Shown here: one piece after another, positions 8,890 through 17,883 of the stretch | Numbering within the stretch: the first letter of the stretch is position 1 | How the letters are laid out: the number at the start of each line of letters is the position of its first letter | Origin: G963677445 sp963678275 | GTDB lineage: Bacteria > Bacteroidota > Ignavibacteria > Ignavibacteriales > Melioribacteraceae | Direction: 5' to 3' | DNA length: 64,000 bases | Assembly: GCA_963678275.1 (NCBI GenBank) | Contig: OY782765.1 | Coordinates: forward strand, 6,572,001 to 6,636,000 | Notes under the pieces: model-generated | The model's database searches: none | What the model was told of the DNA's origin: nothing | Seen by the model: the letters and a program-made list of their open reading frames with translations, nothing else | Translations under genes and position numbers: made by a program

Positions 8890-11259
8890 ATGAAGTATGT
8901 ATTAAATTTTATTTTGGTTTTATTTTTAACATTGTCCCTGCAGGGGCAATCGCTTCTTGATACCAAACTTTGTGTCGATCCCGGTCATGGTGGTTATGAT
9001 CCGGCAAACGACAGATATATTGAAGAAACAGGATTCTGGGAATCCTATTCAAATTTAGATAAAGCTTTTTACCTTAAAGAAAGGCTTGAGAATAGCGGCG
9101 CTACGGTGTTTCTTACCAGGGTTGGCAATGAAAATGAAGATGATATCGCTCTTTCAGCCCGCTCTGCGATTGCCAACGCGAATAATGTCGATTTTTTCCA
9201 TTCCATCCACAGCAACGGATTTCAGGGCACAGCCAACTATACACTGATGCTTTTCAGGGGGTATGACAACCAGCCTGTTTTTCCCGAGGCAAAACAAATG
9301 GGGACCATCATGGCTGACGAGATATTTAAAGCGAACCGGACAACCAATAAATATAATCGGGGAGACTGGACATTTTACGGCAGTACATCAGGACTCGGAG
9401 TTCTGAGAAATCTTGAGATGCCCGGTGTGCTTTCGGAAGGTTCCTTCCACGATTATATTCCTGAATCATGGCGTCTTATGAGCACCACATATCATAAACA
9501 TGAAGCTATATCCATGGTTCGCAGTTTTCTGAGATATTTTTCCGCCGGTTCATACACAACCGGAACTATCGCCGGAATAGCGCGCGATCCTGACGAAATT
9601 GTATCCTATTATTACCTGAATACAAGTGATTCCAAAAGGCCGGTAAATAATCTGCAGGTGAGGATTGAACCGGGTGGCCAGACATTTCAGGGTGACGCTT
9701 TAAATAATGGCTTTTATCTTTTTACAGGTCTGGAACCGGGAGCATACAAAATATATCTTGAAGGAGAATATTTCGCCTATGATTCAGTGCAGGCGACTGT
9801 TTACGCTAACAGAACCACATTTGCCGACAAGTATCTTACAATGACACCGATTTTGGATGCCCCCTCAGTGACCTCGATTTATCCGGAAGATGGAGCTGAG
9901 GAGATTGTAACCGGCGACCTGATTGAAATTGAATTTGATATTCGAATGGACAGAACTTCAACACAGGCCGCATTCGATATTTCACCAAATACGAGTGGTT
10001 ATTTCCATTGGTCGAATGATGACAAAAATCTGGTTTTTGAACCTTATCCTAAACTGGCTCTTTCGACAAATTACACTATTGAAGTTGCCGCTTCGGCCCA
10101 AAGCCATTTTGGTGTAAATATTGCCGAAGCTGTATCGATTGGTTTCAAAACCAGGACAAAACTGGCAATTGACAAACAATATCCGGAAAATAACCAGGAA
10201 GATATAAGCAACACCGCGGCGATAAGATTGCAGTTTAACGCTATTCTCAACGGTTCAACTCTTCCCGGAAACATTGGCTTATATGACAGTCAGAACAATT
10301 TTATCAATGTTTCGGTTACTTCAATGGGTGATCAGGATGGAGTTATTTTATTTGAACCATCTCAGCCGCTGGATTATGAATCGGAATACCTGGTGAAACT
10401 GGGAGGAGGAATAACCGATATTGAAGGCCTTTCACTTGGTGAGGATATTGAAATCAGTTTTATAACCGGCGCGGAATTCAGCGCTCCCGGTATACTTGTG
10501 GAAGATTTTGAATCGCCCGGCGCGTGGTCCGATCCCGATGCCGACGATGAGTCATTCGGAACAAGTCAGTCGCGAACATATTTTGACATTACCGGTCTGA
10601 AAGAGGTGACAGGTGAGTCTTCGGCAATAGTTGAATATAAATTTATTGAAATGCCGGCCCAGATTGTTTTCGCGACAAACCAGAAACCACTGCTTGGCAG
10701 TAATCCGGACGCGAAATTCGGCATGTGGTTATTTGGTGACGACAGTGATAATGAAATTTCATTTTTATTTACTGATGAAATGGGCAATAGCGCTGAAGCG
10801 CCTATGGGTTTGATTGATTTTACAGGCTGGGTTTATTTAAGCACAACTTTAGGTGAAACCGGCATAACCGGCAATATATATTTCAGGGGAATGAAAATAA
10901 AAAGAACCGAAACAGGTCTGAAAGAGTCGGCTGTGTGGTTCGACGCCATACATTCAGATGATTATGTAAGCTCGGTAGAAGATATACAGGAAGAAAAAAC
11001 CTTCATGCTCGCGCAAAATTATCCAAATCCATTCAATCCCTCAACAACGATTTCCTTTTCAATTGCTGAGGCCGGCAAGGTAAATCTGACCGTTTATAAC
11101 ATTCTCGGGCAGAAAGTGGCGGTTTTGATGAACGGAAATTTAAGCTCGGGACGACATGAAATTAAGTTTGACGCTTCAGCGTTATCCTCGGGAATATATT
11201 TTTACAGACTGAAAAGCAGAGATTATGCCCTGGTAAAGAAAATGATGCTGCTCAAATAA
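8890..11259 (+). CDS. secreted N-acetylmuramoyl-L-alanine amidase with Ig-like domains and T9SS sorting domain
   Basis: 789 aa from the ATG at 8890, which has GAGGA upstream and opens directly into the signal peptide; an ATG at 8875 overlapping the previous stop is the alternative. An Amidase_3 domain (about 25-225) has zinc/catalytic motifs DPGHGG, SIHSNG and VLSEGSF. A carboxypeptidase-regulatory-like segment (about 230-320) and two Big_5-type Ig domains (PEDGAEEIVTGD..., PENNQEDISNTAAI...) follow. The last ~80 residues are a type A T9SS domain (NYPNPFNPSTTI ... KKMMLLK). It would cleave the amide between muramic acid and the stem peptide, on outside targets or the cell's own wall. Confidence 0.9.
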   Translation: MKYVLNFILVLFLTLSLQGQSLLDTKLCVDPGHGGYDPANDRYIEETGFWESYSNLDKAFYLKERLENSGATVFLTRVGNENEDDIALSARSAIANANNVDFFHSIHSNGFQGTANYTLMLFRGYDNQPVFPEAKQMGTIMADEIFKANRTTNKYNRGDWTFYGSTSGLGVLRNLEMPGVLSEGSFHDYIPESWRLMSTTYHKHEAISMVRSFLRYFSAGSYTTGTIAGIARDPDEIVSYYYLNTSDSKRPVNNLQVRIEPGGQTFQGDALNNGFYLFTGLEPGAYKIYLEGEYFAYDSVQATVYANRTTFADKYLTMTPILDAPSVTSIYPEDGAEEIVTGDLIEIEFDIRMDRTSTQAAFDISPNTSGYFHWSNDDKNLVFEPYPKLALSTNYTIEVAASAQSHFGVNIAEAVSIGFKTRTKLAIDKQYPENNQEDISNTAAIRLQFNAILNGSTLPGNIGLYDSQNNFINVSVTSMGDQDGVILFEPSQPLDYESEYLVKLGGGITDIEGLSLGEDIEISFITGAEFSAPGILVEDFESPGAWSDPDADDESFGTSQSRTYFDITGLKEVTGESSAIVEYKFIEMPAQIVFATNQKPLLGSNPDAKFGMWLFGDDSDNEISFLFTDEMGNSAEAPMGLIDFTGWVYLSTTLGETGITGNIYFRGMKIKRTETGLKESAVWFDAIHSDDYVSSVEDIQEEKTFMLAQNYPNPFNPSTTISFSIAEAGKVNLTVYNILGQKVAVLMNGNLSSGRHEIKFDASALSSGIYFYRLKSRDYALVKKMMLLK

Positions 11260-11269
11260 ATTACTGACT

Positions 11270-11291
11270 GAAAGCCTCTTCGGAGGCTTTC
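11270..11291 (+). terminator. intrinsic terminator after the amidase gene
   Basis: A perfect 9-bp stem GAAAGCCTC/GAGGCTTTC with a TTCG tetraloop, followed by TTCTT. It closes the 5409-11259 gene run. Confidence 0.9.
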
Positions 11292-11478
11292 TTCTTATGA
11301 TATCGGGCACAAAATGTAAAAAATAATAAAGTATCTGATATCTTTTTTAGAAAAGGGTTGATATATAAAAAATATATGGATATATTAAAAGAAATAATTA
11401 TGCAATGGAATAACGTCTCCGAGCTAGCAGGTTTAAGTTAAAAATAACAAAAATTAAACTAAGCATGAGGTAAGCAAA

Positions 11479-12000
11479 ATGGCAGAAAGAAAAAGCGGTG
11501 GCGCAGCCGGTTTAATATTTTTCGTCTTAATTGGCGGTTTAATTGGCTGGATGCTCCACATATTCTGGAAATTTGAAGACCGTCCAATGTCCGGGGACAG
11601 CTTTGCCGACCTTTATGGAACGGTGGTAGACGCATCGGCCTATAAAGAGTTTAATGAACTTGATGATATTCCTGTCAGTTTCAAGGATATATCGGGAACA
11701 TTCAAAACAAAAGACTCAGAGAATCTGGTTGTTGTCGAGGTGTTTCTGAAATCAAATAAAATGGTGCAAACCAGGCTTGATTTTAAGGAAACCGGACTGG
11801 CAGTTTCGGCAGTGAGCCATATAACCTTTGTTAAGGACAGCTACATTGAGGCTGATAAAGAAACAATAGTGCTTAACAATAACGGTGAAAACCAGTATCT
11901 GATAGTTTTCAGGAAAATTGAACCTAAACCCAAATCATTGCCTGTTAAACTTTCGGCTAATGATCATGTGGTATTTTCAAAATTCCTGCGCACTTATTAA
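11479..12000 (+). CDS. membrane-anchored protein of unknown function
   Basis: 173 aa. One hydrophobic segment near residues 9-27 (GLIFFVLIGGLIGWMLHIFW) follows a short positive N-terminus, so the rest is probably outside the inner membrane. The soluble part is beta-rich and resembles no family I know. GAGGT lies 11 bases before the ATG. It stands alone, with a terminator on each side, and converges on the antiporter gene. The 180-bp gap upstream is AT-rich and may hold its promoter. Confidence 0.7.
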   Translation: MAERKSGGAAGLIFFVLIGGLIGWMLHIFWKFEDRPMSGDSFADLYGTVVDASAYKEFNELDDIPVSFKDISGTFKTKDSENLVVVEVFLKSNKMVQTRLDFKETGLAVSAVSHITFVKDSYIEADKETIVLNNNGENQYLIVFRKIEPKPKSLPVKLSANDHVVFSKFLRTY

Positions 12001-12025
12001 AAAGATTTTTGTTGTTTATGATAAA

Positions 12026-12050
12026 AAGCCGGAGCTCCCCACTCCGGCTT
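12026..12050. terminator. bidirectional intrinsic terminator
   Basis: Stem AAGCCGGAG/CTCCGGCTT with a 7-base loop, an A run on the left and a T run on the right. It serves the gene at 11479 and the convergent antiporter gene. Confidence 0.9.
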
Positions 12051-12089
12051 TTTTTATTTTAGTAACTTTTTTTAACCTGCCCCAGATTT

Positions 12090-13577
12090 CTAATGGAAAA
12101 TCATTCCGAGAATAAGGTATAAGACTGCTGTAAAACTTCCGGCGATCAGAGCGTAAGGCAACTGTGTTTTAACATGATCGATATGGTCGCTTGCCGAAGC
12201 CATCGATGAAATTATTGTAGTATCGGATATCGGGGAGCAGTGGTCACCGAAAACTCCTCCTCCGAGGGCCGCTGCTACAGTCAGGTATAAATTTGCGTCG
12301 AGAGTCTGAGCCATGGGAATTCCAATGGCAATCATAATAGCGAATGTTCCCCAGGAAGTTCCTGTGGAGAAGGCTATTATGCAGGCGGCAATAAAGACAA
12401 TCACCGGAACAAAATCGGGCGCCAGCCATTCTTTGGATAGTTCCGCGATGAAAATACCGGTGCCTAATTCACGGCAAACTGCCCCGATAGCGAATGCGAG
12501 CATCATCAGCAGCGCCAGCGGAATCAGGCCGCTGATACCTTTAAAGGTAAGATCGATTATCTCCTTAAACTTAAATATTCCCTGCGACATATAAAGAACC
12601 CCGCCGACAACAATAGCTGTAAGTACGGAATAAAGAACGGAAGTTGAACCCGAACCTTTTCCGATAGCGTGGAATATCTGCATTAGGAAAGAATACTGCT
12701 CAATATTTTCAACTCCCGACCAGCCGGTATATACCAGCATGAAAGGCATCATACCCACCATAGTGGCTATTGGAATAATCATATTGCGGGCTTTCGGCTC
12801 AACATTTTCTTTCTTTTCGAGGGAGATTACATCTGAGGAGATCAGGGGCGTCGCGCCGTCTCTGATAACTTTTCCCTCTTTGCGGGCTCTTTCTTCCGCT
12901 TTTTTCATAGGGCCAAAATCTTTCTGGGTAACGATAATAAAGATAACCATTGCCATCGCTGCCATCGGATAAAAATTGAGGGGGAATGCTCCAATAAGCA
13001 CTTCAAACGGATTTTCAAATCCCTGCGCCGCTATCAGTCCCATGATATAAGCTCCCCACGCGTTCAGGGGAATCAAAATGCAGGTGGGCGCGGAGATTGA
13101 ATCGGCGATATAGGCAAGTTTTTCCCTTGGAATTTTCAGCTTGTCGAAGATCGGGCGGAATATAGCTCCGACAGTAAGCACGTTTATGCTGGACTCAACA
13201 AAAATTGCTGTGCCTGTAATCCAGGCCATTAACTGAACAATAATCCGGCTGCGTCCTGTGTATTTTTTCTCCATTCGCTCCAGTGTTTTATTGATAAGCT
13301 CTATAAAGCCGCTCACCCCGCCTGAACGTTGAATAAATGCTATAAGAGCTCCAACCAGACAGGAAAACATAATTGTTCTTGTGTTTCCGCTGTCTTTGAA
13401 TACATCAACCAGCGCCTGAATTGTTGTGGTTGTGCCGTCAATAAGATTTCCTCCTCCTATTATCAGCCAGCCCAGCCAGATTCCGAAGAGCAGTGATACA
13501 AATACCTGTCGTGTGAAATAGGCAAGGACTATCGCCAGAAGGGGAGGGAGAATTGACCAAAAACTATAATGTTCCAT
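12090..13577 (-). CDS. nhaC: Na+/H+ antiporter, NhaC family
   Basis: 495 aa with roughly 11-12 hydrophobic segments. NhaC-family landmarks are visible: FVESSINVLTVG, ADSISAPTCILIPLNAWG, FSTGTSWGTFAIM and GGGVFGDHCSPISDTTI. This family exchanges Na+ or an organic acid (malate/lactate in MleN-type members) against protons in the inner membrane. A charged cytoplasmic loop (about 215-250) is present. AGGATGAAGT precedes the ATG. It is monocistronic; the terminator at 12026-12050 lies beyond its stop. The substrate is not decidable from sequence alone. Confidence 0.9.
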   Translation of the reverse strand: MEHYSFWSILPPLLAIVLAYFTRQVFVSLLFGIWLGWLIIGGGNLIDGTTTTIQALVDVFKDSGNTRTIMFSCLVGALIAFIQRSGGVSGFIELINKTLERMEKKYTGRSRIIVQLMAWITGTAIFVESSINVLTVGAIFRPIFDKLKIPREKLAYIADSISAPTCILIPLNAWGAYIMGLIAAQGFENPFEVLIGAFPLNFYPMAAMAMVIFIIVTQKDFGPMKKAEERARKEGKVIRDGATPLISSDVISLEKKENVEPKARNMIIPIATMVGMMPFMLVYTGWSGVENIEQYSFLMQIFHAIGKGSGSTSVLYSVLTAIVVGGVLYMSQGIFKFKEIIDLTFKGISGLIPLALLMMLAFAIGAVCRELGTGIFIAELSKEWLAPDFVPVIVFIAACIIAFSTGTSWGTFAIMIAIGIPMAQTLDANLYLTVAAALGGGVFGDHCSPISDTTIISSMASASDHIDHVKTQLPYALIAGSFTAVLYLILGMIFH

Positions 13578-13725
13578 ACTTCATCCTGTTTTTCTCGAAT
13601 ACTACATTACAATTTATAAATAAATTTATACTTCAATCAAAAGAAAAGAGATTCTTTTTATCCGAAAATGAAGAATTTATTATTTATCGGTGGATATTTC
13701 CTTCCGGAGCGGTTGGAAAAATATT

Positions 13726-14160
13726 GGCTCTATGTGAATTATAGTGGGTAATTGAATTTGAGTCAGCAAAAAACCAGGTTGAACATTGATGAAATTTTCT
13801 TTGTCTCTAAAACCTCCGGTTCTTTTTCCGGTTAACTGAATTTTAACGCTTATTTGATTCTATTATCCGGTTAGTCTTCATTTTTCTAAAATTCTATTTC
13901 ATTCCTCGCTGATATGATATATTTGTTTGAAACGCAAAATCGATATATTTCCCCTCATTCTTACCAAGGGATGATCTGTATTATTCATTTTTATTGTCCC
14001 GTTAGGGACAAAATATTGGTAGAAAAAAAAGAAGAAAGCGTTCAAGTGTGCCGTCAGGTACACCATATTTCGACAGGTGTGTTGCAGTTTATAAGTGTAT
14101 ATTTCTGTCCATTCAATAAATGGCTGTCCTTTCATTACCCACTGGATTTCATATAGAACC
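13726..14160. mobile_element. non-autonomous inverted-repeat element (MITE-like), copy 1
   Basis: 435 bp with imperfect terminal inverted repeats of ~28 bp: the left end reads GGCTCTATGTGAATTATAGT and onward, and the right end, reverse-complemented, GGTTCTATATGAAATCCAGT and onward, both continuing GGGTAAT. The flanking octamers AAAATATT (13718-13725) and TAAATATT (14161-14168) match in 7 of 8 bases, as expected of an aged 8-bp target duplication. No transposase is encoded. Inside are small palindromes such as GTCCCGTTAGGGAC (near 13998). A second copy lies at 18222-18747. The 8-bp duplication and G-ended repeats would fit mobilisation by an ISL3-like transposase, but that is inference. Confidence 0.75.
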
Positions 14161-14224
14161 TAAATATTTTATGAACATTTTTTCCCACTCGTTCGTTAAT
14201 AAAAGAAAATCACGGGAGGTATTT

Positions 14225-15499
14225 TTGATAAGCGGAAGTAAAAATTATAACAGGGAAGAACTCCGGCAGGCCTTTGAATCAGTCAGAAAATTCAGTATCG
14301 AACTTTGTGAACCCCTTGAGATTGAAGATTATGTGGTTCAGTCGATGCCCGATGTCAGCCCCGCCCGCTGGCACCTTTCCCATGTCACCTGGTTTTTTGA
14401 AGTATTTGTGCTGGCAGAAGCGTTGCCCGGCTATAAATTTTATAATGAAATTTATAATTATCTTTTTAATTCATATTATGTTCAGGCGGGGGACAGATTT
14501 TACAGGCCTCACAGGGGTTTATTGACCAGACCCACAGTAAAAGAGGTAATTGAATACAGGAATGAAACAGATAAAAGAATGCTCGATTTTTTTAATTCGG
14601 CCTCGGAAGAGTTGTTCAACCGGTTTGCTCTCTTTATTGATATAGGTATAAATCATGAACAGCAGCATCAGGAACTTATGCTAACTGATATAAAAAATGT
14701 TTTTTCATATAATCCTTTGCATCCTATTTATGTGAAAAGTGAAGTTGCTGACACCAGCATGCCGGGCAAAATCAATTTCATGGAATTTCCGGGGGGACTT
14801 TTTGAGATCGGGCATGATGGCAAAGGATTTTTTTATGACAATGAACAACCGCGACATAAAAAATATGTCGAAAGTTTTGAGATTGCCGACAGGCTAATAA
14901 CAAACGGAGAGTATTTGGAGTTTTTGGAAGATGGAGGTTACTCAAAACCGGAACTTTGGCTTTCAGATGGAATTGCCACGGTTGACAAAGAGGGATGGCA
15001 ATCGCCGCTATACTGGGAGAAAATTGATGGCGAATGGTGGAATTTTACACTAAACGGATTCAGGAAAGTTAATTCGGCCGAGCCTGTTACGCATATTAGT
15101 TTATATGAAGCGGACGCATACGCCCGCTGGTTGGGCGCCCGTCTTCCTTCCGAAGAGGAATGGGAGATTGCCGCGGGTGAATTAAAAGCTGAAGGTAATT
15201 TTGTCGAAAATTGTAATTGGCATCCTGTTCCGCTGAATAATTCCGGCCGGGGATTGAAGCAGATGTTTGGTGATGTGTGGGAATGGACCCGAAGCAGTTA
15301 TTCTCCCTATCCGGGGTATAAGTCTGCTGAGGGAGCGATCGGGGAGTACAATGGGAAATTTATGTCATCCCAGATGGTTCTGAGAGGAGGTTCGTGCGCG
15401 ACTTCGGTAACACATATACGGAAATATTACAGAAATTTCTTTTATCCCCACTCCCGCTGGCAGTTTATGGGAATAAGACTCGCGAAAGATATAAGGTGA
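14225..15499 (+). CDS. egtB: ergothioneine sulfoxide synthase-like EgtB
   Basis: 425 aa from a TTG at 14225 preceded by GGGAGGT. The frame is open 35 codons further up to an ATG at 14120, but that part is encoded by the right terminal repeat of the element at 13726-14160 and lacks a ribosome-binding site. An N-terminal DinB_2-like domain carries the iron ligands His50 and His144-x3-His148 (NHEQQHQE); a C-terminal FGE-sulfatase-like domain has GLKQMFGDVWEWT, VLRGGSCAT and RWQFMGIRLA. The enzyme joins sulfur from gamma-glutamylcysteine or cysteine to C2 of trimethylhistidine using iron and O2. egtD follows 4 bp later. No egtC or egtE is nearby. Confidence 0.92.
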   Translation: MISGSKNYNREELRQAFESVRKFSIELCEPLEIEDYVVQSMPDVSPARWHLSHVTWFFEVFVLAEALPGYKFYNEIYNYLFNSYYVQAGDRFYRPHRGLLTRPTVKEVIEYRNETDKRMLDFFNSASEELFNRFALFIDIGINHEQQHQELMLTDIKNVFSYNPLHPIYVKSEVADTSMPGKINFMEFPGGLFEIGHDGKGFFYDNEQPRHKKYVESFEIADRLITNGEYLEFLEDGGYSKPELWLSDGIATVDKEGWQSPLYWEKIDGEWWNFTLNGFRKVNSAEPVTHISLYEADAYARWLGARLPSEEEWEIAAGELKAEGNFVENCNWHPVPLNNSGRGLKQMFGDVWEWTRSSYSPYPGYKSAEGAIGEYNGKFMSSQMVLRGGSCATSVTHIRKYYRNFFYPHSRWQFMGIRLAKDIR

Positions 15500-15503
15500 A
15501 GAT

Positions 15504-16451
15504 ATGATCAAACAGGAAATTCTGACTAAAATGGATGAGTTAAAAAAAGAAATATCAGACGGGCTTTCTTCTCAACAAAAAACACTTCCCTGTAAATTGT
15601 TTTATGATGAGAAGGGATCAAAACTTTTCGATAAAATATGTAACCTGGAGGAGTATTATCCCACCCGTACGGAGCTGATGATAATGAAGGGGAAAATCAG
15701 CGAAATAGTTGAAACGATTGGTGAGAATGTACTTTTTATTGAATTTGGAAGCGGAAGCAGCCTTAAGACCAGGCTGCTGCTGAGCAATCTTAAAAATGTA
15801 GCGGGATATATACCTATCGATATTTCAGAGGAGCATCTGAACATGACCGCCGATTCTCTTAATGAACGCTATCCTGATCTCAAAATTTATCCTCTCGCGG
15901 CAGATTATACTGAGGAATTTATTCTGCCTGAAACGGAACCAGGTTTTTCCCGAAAAACAGGATTTTTCCCCGGTTCAACAATTGGGAATTTTACACATGA
16001 AGAAGCAAAGAATTTCCTCAACCTGATAGCGAAAATTCTCGGAAAAGGGGGCGGCCTGCTGATAGGCGCTGATCTGAAAAAGGATGTATCTATTCTTCAT
16101 AAAGCTTATAATGATATAAAAGGTATAACTGCCCAATTCAATAAAAATATTCTTGAGCGGCTGAACAGGGAATTCGGTTTTAATTTTGATCTCAGCCGGT
16201 TCAGGCATGACGCGGTTTATAATGAGAAAAAGGGCAGAATTGAAATGTACCTTATTTCACTGATAGAACAAGTGGTGAAATCGGAGGACCATAGTTGGAA
16301 ATTTGAAAAAGGAGAGAGACTGCTGACTGAATATTCACATAAATTTTCTCCTGAAGAGTTTGCTGAATTAGCATCCGATTCGTTTGTTGTAAAAAAAATA
16401 TGGATGGATGAGAAGAAACTGTTCAGTGTTTTTTATTTTGAGGTGAAATAA
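15504..16451 (+). CDS. egtD: L-histidine N-alpha-methyltransferase EgtD
   Basis: 315 aa, normal for EgtD (Methyltransf_33). The SAM site is visible as FIEFGSGSSLKTR, with LAADYTEEF further on, FFPGSTIGNF, and GADLKKD. It trimethylates the alpha-amino group of histidine to hercynine, the first step of ergothioneine synthesis. It starts 4 bp after egtB with AAGGTGAA before the ATG, so the two are one operon. The order is methyltransferase second, as in many compact bacterial loci. Confidence 0.95.
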   Translation: MIKQEILTKMDELKKEISDGLSSQQKTLPCKLFYDEKGSKLFDKICNLEEYYPTRTELMIMKGKISEIVETIGENVLFIEFGSGSSLKTRLLLSNLKNVAGYIPIDISEEHLNMTADSLNERYPDLKIYPLAADYTEEFILPETEPGFSRKTGFFPGSTIGNFTHEEAKNFLNLIAKILGKGGGLLIGADLKKDVSILHKAYNDIKGITAQFNKNILERLNREFGFNFDLSRFRHDAVYNEKKGRIEMYLISLIEQVVKSEDHSWKFEKGERLLTEYSHKFSPEEFAELASDSFVVKKIWMDEKKLFSVFYFEVK

Positions 16452-16659
16452 GGCTGAGACGATGCAAAGACAAGGCCAGCTTTGTCGCCGGGGTGGATAA
16501 ATATTGTGTTGGGAAAATTTTAATGTATGATCTGGTAAATGAGTGGTAATTTATCATTGATTTTTTACCGATTTCAATAATATTGGAAGGACAAAACAGG
16601 TTTTCGGAAAACTCGGGGGGCCGTACCGGTATATAGAAGGTCTGATTCGCTTTAAGGAG

Positions 16660-16735
16660 GGACAGCCTGGAAAGGCTGTCCTACGAATTCATTATGAGTG
16701 AAAAACCTCAGGAGTTTCAAAAACCCCGGAGGTTT
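16660..16735. terminator. two hairpins in the convergent gap after egtD
   Basis: Hairpin 1: GGACAGCCT/AGGCTGTCC with a 4-base loop at 16660-16681. Hairpin 2: AAACCTC ... GAGGTTT at 16703-16735, with an imperfect inner stem. Neither has a long T run, so they may act as weak or bidirectional terminators. A very similar hairpin (CTCCGGGG/CCCCGGAG) recurs at 18867-18891, so this is also a dispersed palindrome. Confidence 0.5.
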
Positions 16736-16755
16736 CGTATACAATTTTGATGAAG

Positions 16756-17883
16756 TTATTTAATCAAAAGCATTTTTTTCTGCTGAAGGAATTTACCGCC
16801 GGCTTCGAGTTGGTAGAAATATACACCGCTGGGTAAATTGGAAGCGACAAAATCTTTTTCATGATTGCCCGCTTCCATTTCATGGTTCAGAAGAGTGGCC
16901 ACTTCCTGGCCGAGAGCGTTGAATACTTTCAGAGTCACATTCCCCTTTTCCGGAATGCTGAATTTTATTTTAGTTGTCGGGTTAAAAGGATTGGGGAAAT
17001 TCTGTTCGAGAACATATCCATCGATAACAACAGTTTCAACCGTCACTATTCCGCTGTATTCAAATGTGCCGTCGGTGTCAACCTGTTTCAGGCGGTAAAC
17101 ATATTTGCCCTGTCCCGCTGTTTTATCTTCAAAGCTATAACTTTTCGGGCTGTTTGAATTGCCGTTACCTTCCACAAATCCGACCTTTTCCCAGGTTTCA
17201 TATTTTACCGGGTTTTTGATAGTAAGGTTCTCTGTATCGATGGTTGCAAGAGGAATATTTCTTTCTATTTCAAATCCGTAATTATTTAGCTCGGTTGCTG
17301 TGCTCCAGTTTAGCATCACCTTTCCGTCAATGTAATTTCCTTCAAATGTCAACAATTCAACCGGTGTGGGATTAACAGTGTTCACAATAGCTTTAATCGC
17401 GTGAACGCCTCCGCCAAGAGATGAAGATTCATACCAGTTGCTATTATACCATACCCATTCACCGTCGGCATTATCGGAGTCAGTGTCAATATAAATTCCA
17501 TTAGAGACCGTAATTCCGATAAGGAATGTCACTTTTCCGGTCATGGCGCTGCCATTATCGATCTGGTATGTCTGCCAACTGTCGCTTGTAGTACAATTAA
17601 ATGTTCCGGAGAGAGAGCCGACCACTGTTCTGTTGGGTGTTGTGCTGGCCCAGCCATGAACTTTCCAGACTATGTTGCTTTCGGTGGCGTCGAGAGCAAC
17701 CTGCAAATCTTCCAGATAATATGTACTGCCTCCAAAATCATACGCTATGCCAGCTTCGAAGGCCGCTCCGGCGAGAACTCCGTCATCAAAAAATGTACTG
17801 CCATATTCGATTGTCATCTGCTGGGCGAATAAAGTAAACGCGAGAGGGAATATTAAAACTATTTTGGTAAATATTTTGGACAT
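16756..17883 (-). CDS. T9SS-secreted protein of unknown function (paralogue of 19227-20351)
   Basis: 375 aa from the ATG at 17883, chosen because AGGAGG lies 6 bases upstream and the signal peptide (MSKIFTKIVLIF...FAQ) follows at once; a longer frame to 17928 is unlikely. A beta-sandwich-like domain (about 22-150, YGSTFFDD, WKVHGWAST, VVGSLSGTFNC) precedes a fibronectin-like segment (LNWSTATELNNYGFEIERN) and a type A T9SS domain (NFPNPFNPTTKI ... KKMLLIK). It is expected outside the cell or attached to its surface. Much of the DNA is almost identical to 19227-20351. No catalytic motif is recognisable. Confidence 0.88.
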   Translation of the reverse strand: MSKIFTKIVLIFPLAFTLFAQQMTIEYGSTFFDDGVLAGAAFEAGIAYDFGGSTYYLEDLQVALDATESNIVWKVHGWASTTPNRTVVGSLSGTFNCTTSDSWQTYQIDNGSAMTGKVTFLIGITVSNGIYIDTDSDNADGEWVWYNSNWYESSSLGGGVHAIKAIVNTVNPTPVELLTFEGNYIDGKVMLNWSTATELNNYGFEIERNIPLATIDTENLTIKNPVKYETWEKVGFVEGNGNSNSPKSYSFEDKTAGQGKYVYRLKQVDTDGTFEYSGIVTVETVVIDGYVLEQNFPNPFNPTTKIKFSIPEKGNVTLKVFNALGQEVATLLNHEMEAGNHEKDFVASNLPSGVYFYQLEAGGKFLQQKKMLLIK

